DNA from: Lactifluus volemus
Lineage: Eukaryota > Basidiomycota > Agaricomycetes > Russulales > Russulaceae
DNA: 38,269 nt
Assembly (NCBI GenBank): GCA_022376515.1
Contig: WTXI01000333.1
Location: forward strand, 1-38,269
Reading direction: 5' to 3'
In this document: positions 31,241-38,269 of the stretch, one piece after another
Layout of the letters: the number at the start of each line of letters is the position of its first letter
Numbering within the stretch: position 1 is the stretch's first letter
Notes under the pieces: model-generated
Seen by the model: only the letters and a program-made list of their open reading frames with translations
Database searches by the model: none
Told to the model about the DNA's origin: nothing
Position numbers and translations under genes: made by a program

Positions 31241-31726
31241 TAGGTGAAGAATCGGGTCGTGGACAAGAATGATCACCCTCCTGTGAAGTAGTGACTTTCA
31301 GTATAATCCGCTCATTCCCCTCATGTAATTACATTACGTTCATTTCGTGATACCACTCGCTGTTCCTTAAAGATGTATACTGTACCTTCTGGATGTATTT
31401 CGGTTGCTGTAGCCCCAATTTTTTACTGTCATTGGTTCCGGGCCGCGGAGTTGCCACTCGGGGAGTTGTCCGTTGCACGGCGGCAGCCGGGGGTTACAGT
31501 AAGGCCGATCAATGTGGAGAACAGTGACCGGTCATCACCAGTAGTGGACAAAAGGTCTTTTATGCTTCGGACATCATAAAAAGAGACAGACTCGGGGGTA
31601 TCATTACTGTAGTCACCTTAGAACCGGCGCTTTTACCCGGTTTCTGAGCCCATGTGACATACAGCACGCTAACTCTAAGCTAGCCCTGGAGTGAACAGTT
31701 CTTGTAACTGCTCCCCGTCCTTCTCA
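31241..31726. other. Intergenic stretch upstream of MED13
   Basis: About 490 bp between the stop at 31240 and the MED13 ATG. It must hold the 3' flank of one gene and the MED13 promoter. No TATA box or gene is evident. Confidence 0.5.
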
Positions 31727-34700
31727 ATGTGTTCCAAGCCATCAGTTATCTCCCCGAGCAGCTGGGGCTCGGTTGCGCTGGCCCAATACCCACCCTCAAT
31801 CGACCTTTCCAACAAGCTTCTCTCATCTGCTCTTCCCCTCCCACCCCATGCATCAATCGTCTACGCAATATTCTCTCCCACCACTTCTCCTGCACCTCAT
31901 CCCGATACCATCGAGCACGCACGAAGGCACATTATCGATACCAGAAAACCATCCATTCTAGATTCCCTTCTCTGCACCGTCCATGTCGAAAAAGGTGCAC
32001 CACAACTCTATGTTTTCTCGGTCGTCTCTTCCGATGGTGCCAATGATCCGCTTGGCAACCTGCAGTTCGGTGGTTTAATTCGTAAGTCCCTCCGGTCTTA
32101 TAATCCAGTCCCTTTGTACCTCTCCCCTTGATTTATTTCTTGGGGACAGTACACCATTTTATCGGATGCCACTGACTTTACCGCGCATACAGGTTCACAA
32201 AGATCCTCTTTTCGCCTTGCAGAAATTCACGATTACAAGTCAACGTCTTCAACAAGCAACTCGTCTTCTACCCTCCAAAATCTTTCATCCAGCCCGCATA
32301 CAGCCGATCCTTCCCCTCCCTCCCCAGTGGACAGCCTCGGCATACCCTACTGCCTTTTCCTCAAGGCAGTACAAGAGAGACTAATCCATGATATATGTTC
32401 TGTGCAAGATCACGACCGGAGGTTATGCAGGCTCAACGGTGGCTTTCTCATATTCCCGCAGCATCCAACATCTGACTGGGGTACTGGCTGGGAGCATCGT
32501 GCTCAGAACAGGTTTGCATCGAGTTATGTCGAGTTGTTTGTTTTCGGATCATTGATACAAACCTACAGGCCCTTAATACACACTTATATTCACGTCACGC
32601 TAACCCGCAAGCATATCCTCATCCAACCCCTTCTACGTCCAACGCATTATGTTCCCATCTCCCCATCACGCCCTCCCCCTTCCGGAACGCCCATAACCTT
32701 ACTTCCATATGGAACTCCGGCATACTACCTTACGTCATATAGCGGTCCTACCGCTGGCCTGACGGCGCAATTCAACCAGTCCTTATCTGGCCTTGGTTGT
32801 GATAGTTGGGTGGCGCTGGCCTCAAAGCGCCCTAGCTGTCTGACCCACGGCGCTAGTACAGGAGCCCACACCTCGTCGCGTGACCCCCGTTTCCTGATTG
32901 CTTGGATAGACGTCCACAATAAGCAGGGGGAGGATAAGGGCGTGATGGTCATCTGGCCCATCTCGCTTGCGCTTTCATTTCTCCCATCTTCGGCATCGTC
33001 ACATGCCTCTCGCCAGCTACCTCATCTCCCCGATCTACCATCGCAACTTCAGTCCTCGCCTCTTCCCCCGGCTGCTCCAGTACCTACCATCGGCTCCCTC
33101 ACGACCACCATTGCGGCCTCTCCTATCACGTCACTTGGACGCAGCCCTCCGCCGCCACCAACCCCTACTGATTTGCCTCCGGCCCTCACTCGTCGGCTTA
33201 GTGTGCCTGGGATTACTCCCAGCGGACTCGCTTCATTTCAATTTGAAAGTGACTCTTCATCACGTGATGACGTCCACGCTATTGCTGGTGAGGTGGGTGA
33301 GTACATCGAGGCCGTTGTAAAGGAGCGGGAACGAGAAAGGGAGCGCTTGAGGAAAGAGCGAGAAAGCTCTGGTCCAAGTATGGATGCCTCACCTGCTCGT
33401 GCCATGAGTGCTGTGAATACACCTGGATCAGTTGGTATTTCATCCCCCATGTCAGCGACTTTGACGGGTACGATGAGCTCGCCCCCCATGATTGGCCCAG
33501 AAGCAATTTCCACAATCATTGCCCCGGTTCCACTTTCCGCTCCGCTTTCTGCCGGAGTTGATCCACCTTCACAACCATTCTACCCCTCGCCTCCTCAATC
33601 GAATTCTGTGCCGCCATCTTCGATAGAGGTGAACGCACAGCCTCTGTCGACATCATCCACCCTTTCTGAGACTTTCATTCCCCCTGCCGAGTCTTCCGCT
33701 TCTACTATCACCTCGTCATCGGATGCTGTGACGTTTTCCGCAGCTGGAGCTGCCGTACCCTCATTCGATCCATTCACGAGCTTCGAAAACTGGTCTCAAG
33801 ATGCCGAGCCGTGGCAAGCGACGAACGGTATTCTCGACATGCCTCTCGATGATGTGAGCATGGGTGTGGGCATGAGTATCGATTCGCTCCCATATAGCGT
33901 CGATCCTATTGCTGGTGGAAGTGGTAGCGGGGCTTGGGGATCGGGTGATATGCGTATGGACATCGATGGCACCGGCATCGATAGCATTTTTACTGAAGCG
34001 GATTTTGACTTCTGGGATGATGGCAAAGCTCAGCAACCTGGTATATCTTCAACACCAGCATCTATGCCACCGCCACTCAGCATCAACAGTGGAACAAGTC
34101 TGACGCACACAGCTGAGCCCACTCCGCTTGGGATGCCTCCTCAACTTTTTGATGGCACTAAACCACCCTCTGTCACTCCTTCGTCACAACCCCCCATGTG
34201 GCCACCTAGTGCTTTCTCGGGGAGTTTTAGCCAGCCGGGTGGCATGCTCGATCCTGCTGCTGAGCTGGTCCCTTCCTCGCCGACGAAAACGGTGTCCCCT
34301 TGTTCTGGCCCCACGACACCTCGTAATATTGTACTCGACCCCGCAGTACGCCTCACACCACGATCGCCATTGGCCGGGGGAGGTATTTTTGATCCGATTC
34401 CTTTCGCTTCTACATATCGCGTGGCGGATGGCAAGTACACGGCGGGAAAATTCGCCCTGCCCAGTCCACCGGATGAAGAGGACAGAACACAATCGATTTC
34501 TGGACTACTGTCGCCCCGGAGAGGTGCTTGGAATCGCTACGACGTCGCGACAGACCCACGCGTTGGCGTTGTGCGTAAGCTAATTGATATCAAACGCAAG
34601 ACCACGGTGGATAGCCGTGCTGCAACTTCAGAGTGGACGCGAGGCTCGCAGGAGTGGACACGGAATGTCATGCAAACCCCACCGCCCGAAGATGGTTATA

Positions 34701-36978
34701 CTGTATCAGACGACAGCGAATCGGATGAGGGCGAGGATGAGGACATGCTGTTGGACGAAGACGACAATGGCGAAGTGCCGTCTCCGGTGACTGGTCCGCG
34801 GCCGTTCACGCCGTTACCGTCTTACCTACCTCTCGGACCATCGTTACTGCATACGCACTTTCAACACAGCCTGTTACTTCCCCACTGCACACCACTACGT
34901 CCATCCCACTCTACCGCATCCCCTTCCGAGCAAACTCCCAGTTCCGCCCCAGTGTCTGTGCCCACGCCCGTGTCACCTGCCGCACTGGTCGGTGCGGCGT
35001 CGGAGAAGTCAAAGTCATTAGAAGCTGCAGCACAGATCCTCGCAAAGGAAGTTGTCGAGAGTGCTATGTGGAACGATGCGTGGCGTGCCAATGCCGTCGA
35101 CTGTTGGGCCGAGCACCGCTATTCAACGGAAGTGTGGCAGGCGGACGTGCGTTGCGTGGCCAAGGCACTTGCGACGCTTCCCGGATGGACGGCTTGCTTG
35201 ACTTACAATCTGTCTTTACGTCGGAGGGAGGGGAAAGGCCGGTCCTGGAACAGCTCGAACCTCCATTTCTGTCAGTCGCCAAGTCAGATGCTCTCATCCA
35301 GGTGCTCCCAACTGCGCTTCGATTCTGGGATAAACTAGGTCTGAGTCCGAGGGCGGGGAAGAAGGACGTTTGTGCATTCGTTTTCTTTGAGGAACTTGAC
35401 GAGGCCAGTGTGACTGCCGTTGACAAATGGCTGCAGTGGGTCTCTTCGACGTATACGGTGGGTGTCCAGATGGTCTAGTTGAGCCAACGATTCTGAGTCT
35501 TCTTTCATAGAGACATAACTTCGGGGAACACGAGCGCGGCAAATCAAGTGTGTGCGTGAAGGATGGCCTCATTCCTGTCAAGTTCGAGACGTTCCGCAAG
35601 ACGTTGTGTAAGTTGCGGTTTCAGGATCTTCGATTTCAGCGAGTTAATACTGTGGTCTTAGCGTCTTTTGTCACATCCAAGAATTTGCCACCGTCAAACT
35701 CGAACTACGTCTTCTATATCGCCGTGCCCTCTTCCATCATCTCTATCTCCAATCAGACTTTGCGGCAAGTTTTCTCAGCTGTCAAGCGCGCCCAGAAGAT
35801 GCATCCAGCAGAGCAGATTCTCTTTCAGTTCATTCCTGCCCAAGCGGTGTACTCGCTCAAATTCTCCTCTGACCGAGGCGGGTGTTTACGTTCGTTTGTT
35901 CTATCTACAATCGTATTTTGACACCTGTCGACCGTGTCATGTCCCGACAAGTGATAGACAACAGCCTACGCATACGAGACTTCTTCCAGGAGCCTGCATT
36001 CTCCCTTGCTAGGCCGCTTCACACCAACGCCCAGTTTGTGCGACAGTTTCCGGTCCTCTCGCTGGATGTCGTGGACCGACACACCTTACTCCATGTTGGT
36101 TATCAATTGTCTAGTTGTGGGAAGTGGCTCCTCGCGTGTTGCGTCGATCAGTGGGGAGAAGCTCACGACCTCACTGTCTGGTTATTGCCTAGCGAGTCAC
36201 CAGAGACATTCACGGTCCAGCATCTGTGGACATTTGCGGTCAATATTGCGAAGCGGGCAAGCGTTGAATGGAGGATAGTAATAGCTAAACTCGGGCCGAT
36301 GGATGCTCGGGAACTTGAAGGTTTGATGTGATTTACACGGTCTAGATCATGTGCTGATTGTTCCTGGTAGCGTGGATGCGTCAGCTCGATAGATCGGTTT
36401 CTTTATGCAGGGAGCTGCCCATGGTTCATGTCAGTTTGATGTGCGTCGAGCTGGACAGGACGTGGACATTCATTGCGCCACACGAAAGCATCAAGCACCC
36501 GATATCTGAGAGTCGCTCCTCGAAAAGCACCTCCGGCAGTTGCATGATTGATGCCTCTTCGGCTACATATCGCCTCAGTCATAGCGCTAAGATGGATCTT
36601 ATCCCATCTTCCTGTTCCACTGGCGACTTTCATACCGGCCATTCCCATACTCCCGTTTGTTCCGACGTTGCTTCGCCGCTATGCGAGCGACACCTTCGGC
36701 CCCTGCGCTCTACCACGCTCATTCGTGTGCCGTGCGGCGCGGATTTTACCTCTATCGCCATGTTGCATTTACACCAGCTGCATTCTGCACGTTCGCTTCG
36801 TTCATCGCTCAAACTTTCAGATGCGGACACTTTACAAGACGTATGTCGGAATTATCACGAGCTCTCAGTGCTTGCCCGCTCACGGTGGCTCGTGGCAAAC
36901 CCTATCTTGCCTTTTCATCTCGGAGCCCTGGAGATCATTGACCGCGCACTGAGCGGCAGTCTCGTTCCTGATGCATGA
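31727..36978 (+). CDS. MED13: Mediator subunit 13 (kinase module), with one apparent frame break
   Basis: Large nuclear protein linking the CDK8 kinase module to core Mediator. Exons: 31727-32081, 32193-32511, 32569-35146, 35227-35457, 35511-35607, 35662-36320, 36371-36978. N-terminal domain: SPVDSLGIPYCLFLKAVQER, then RFLIAWIDVHNKQGEDKGVM, a Med13_N hallmark. The middle is long, Ser/Pro-rich and disordered, with an acidic patch SDESESDEGEDEDM-like (near 34710-34770). The PIWI-related C-terminal half shows LPTALRFWDKLGLSPRAGKK, NYVFYIAVPSSI, RIRDFFQEPAFSLARP, HVGYQLSSCGKWLLACCVDQ and WRIVIAKLGPM. The 57-nt intron at 32512-32568 is a multiple of three and open, so its removal is inferred from splice signals. 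A -1 shift at about 35880-35884 remains unexplained (see findings). First ATG chosen; an upstream exon is possible. Confidence 0.85.
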
Positions 36979-37229
36979 CACTTACCCTGATCCACCTTCG
37001 TTTCTTGTATCTGTTACCCCTCACACTGCTCTGTGTCTTCAACATCATTTGAAGTACCGTTTTAACTTTTTTAATCCTGACTTGGATCATCCATTTTCTC
37101 GTTCACATCGTGTCATGCTCATTTTAACCCAGTTGTTGTAGAGGGACCGGGTCAATGTACTACTACCCATCATTCATAGCCATTATATTATCACCGTGCA
37201 AGCCGCATGATACTAGATCGCGTACCGCC
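36979..37229. other. Convergent 3' region of MED13 and the BIG1/Voa1-type gene
   Basis: About 250 bp between two facing stop codons, T-rich at 37000-37130; both transcripts must end here. No gene seen. Confidence 0.5.
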
Positions 37230-38269
37230 CTACTGGTTCTTTTTCTCGTCGGCGCTGAAACCCTTGGGCGGCTGGACGCGTAAAGGCGATTCAATGCTCG
37301 CGAGCGCGGAGATGCCAAAGAGAATGATAGGGATGAGCACGAAAAAGGCGAGAAGTAAACCCACGATAAGTGCAGGCGTCAATAGTTGATAGCGAGCAAG
37401 TATGCCGCCCGCAGGGGAGGAGGGTGCAGGCTTCGGCGGCGGTGCAGAGTCGTCCTGACGCCGCGAGCCAGCGAAGATGACGAGATGGCGTGGGAAAGCG
37501 CGTTCAAACTTCTCGAGCTCAATTGCAAGACGGGCTTCTGGTACGTGGCCCGAGTCAGTTTTCATATCATGACACGTATACTGCAGAGGAGGCAGAAGGA
37601 GGTAAGTGAATGAATGCGCACCGTGTTCGACGACGGAGCGCTTGCGGGCTCCAGCAGACTCCGTTACCGCAGGCATGGACATACATAGGACGTGCTTGGA
37701 CCCAGAGTCGAGCGTCTCAGCGGCGGCTGAGTTCGCAGCTGCTATGGGGAGGTTGACGCGCTGCGCCCCACAGCGTTGTGCTAATTTATCGGCGAGATGG
37801 TGGATAGAGTCTGCACCGGGAGCTGGAAGCACGTATGGGAGTTGCACGGAGGAGGGCGAATCTTGTAGGCGCGTTGCGATGGTTGATGATGGGGCGAGGG
37901 CACGTAAATCGGACGCGTGTAACTGGAGATGTATAACGTCGGGGGGCCTAGAATTGATGGGAAGAGGGACTACGCACCCCTGGTTGATCTACCGTGATGA
38001 CGGCGTCATACTGGCAGACATCATACTCAAATAATAACTTTCCAAAGACATCTGTCGAGTTTGGAGTGGCAGAAATGAATCGTAGATGGTCGAGAGCGCT
38101 GTTTCTGAGAAAAAAAAAACCAGAAATTCTTTAGCTCAAAAATAGTATCCGTTTGGAGATGTATAGTATACCTGTGAGATGACCATGCGACAACAGGAAA
38201 CGTTTCTGAAAAGGCTAAACACTTTGGGAGTGAGGCCACAAGTGCAAGGACGAGAGTGGAGTAGCGCAT
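37230..38269 (-). CDS. V-ATPase assembly/cell-wall protein of the BIG1/Voa1 (ATP6AP1-like) family
   Basis: ER membrane protein of a family linked to V-ATPase assembly and beta-1,6-glucan synthesis. Four exons: 38269-38172, 38104-37978, 37922-37622, 37537-37230 (834 nt, 277 residues). Signal peptide MRYSTLVLALVASLPKCLA followed by FSETFPVVAWSSHRN, the typical N-terminus of mature family members. Luminal motifs: YDVCQYDAVITVDQPGLHAS and LEKFERAFPRHLVIFAGS. A Pro/Ser-rich linker leads to one TM, LLTPALIVGLLLAFFVLIPI, and a short cytosolic tail ending PKGFSADEKKNQ. In this family the TM comes near the C-terminus, and that fits here. BIG1 and VOA1 orthologues cannot be told apart by eye. The ATG is the last triplet of the window, so the promoter is not visible. 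Confidence 0.85.

Noticed and set aside
32327..35338. Stand-alone gene of about 1000 codons
   Set aside because: It begins at a GTG inside conserved Med13 sequence and its flanking exons continue the same protein; it is the central exon of MED13.

Overview
The window looks like nuclear DNA of a mushroom-forming basidiomycete (Agaricomycetes). Genes are split by many short introns of about 50 nt with GT-AG borders. The protein set is fungal (PalI/SUR7, BIG1/Voa1-type, Med13, Argonaute), and the transposon carries a Plavaka-type transposase, a family typical of Agaricomycetes. All exon coordinates were assembled by eye from splice sites and reading frame; none was checked against RNA or databases.

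Left third (1-12,110): three tandem minus-strand copies of one transporter gene of the amino acid/choline transporter branch of the APC superfamily. The first is cut by the window edge (1-170). The second is 4205-6581 and the third, a clean 541-codon model, is 9535-12023. Intron 1 of each copy contains a recognisable TPP (thiamine pyrophosphate) riboswitch aptamer. This points to thiamine control by splicing and makes a thiamine or thiamine-precursor carrier (compare S. pombe Thi9) the best guess. Upstream of the first copy lies a repeat field (171-3242): a duplicated leader block, a LINE fragment with an 11-bp target duplication, and a poly(A) retroposon with a 15-bp target duplication. An ICP55/XPNPEP3-type aminopeptidase (7225-9419, plus) sits between the second and third transporter copies.

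Middle (12,318-25,259): a membrane-anchored pepsin-like aspartic protease (minus); an apparently intact 5.47-kb Plavaka/CACTA-like transposon (15089-20555) with 23-bp terminal inverted repeats, a 3-bp target duplication, an open five-exon transposase and a divergent second gene; then an Argonaute gene (minus) whose PIWI domain is complete but has lost three of the four slicer residues.

Right third (26,704-38,269): a four-TM PalI/SUR7-family protein (minus); two divergent single-TM proteins of unknown function that share an FSCRG motif (28113-29123 minus, 30482-31240 plus); the Mediator kinase-module subunit MED13 (31727-36978, plus), with one unexplained -1 frame break; and a BIG1/Voa1-type V-ATPase assembly protein (37230-38269, minus) whose start codon is the last three bases of the window.

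No rRNA, tRNA or CRISPR array was seen. The most notable system is the tandem, riboswitch-bearing transporter family with remodelled first exons; the slicer-dead Argonaute is second.
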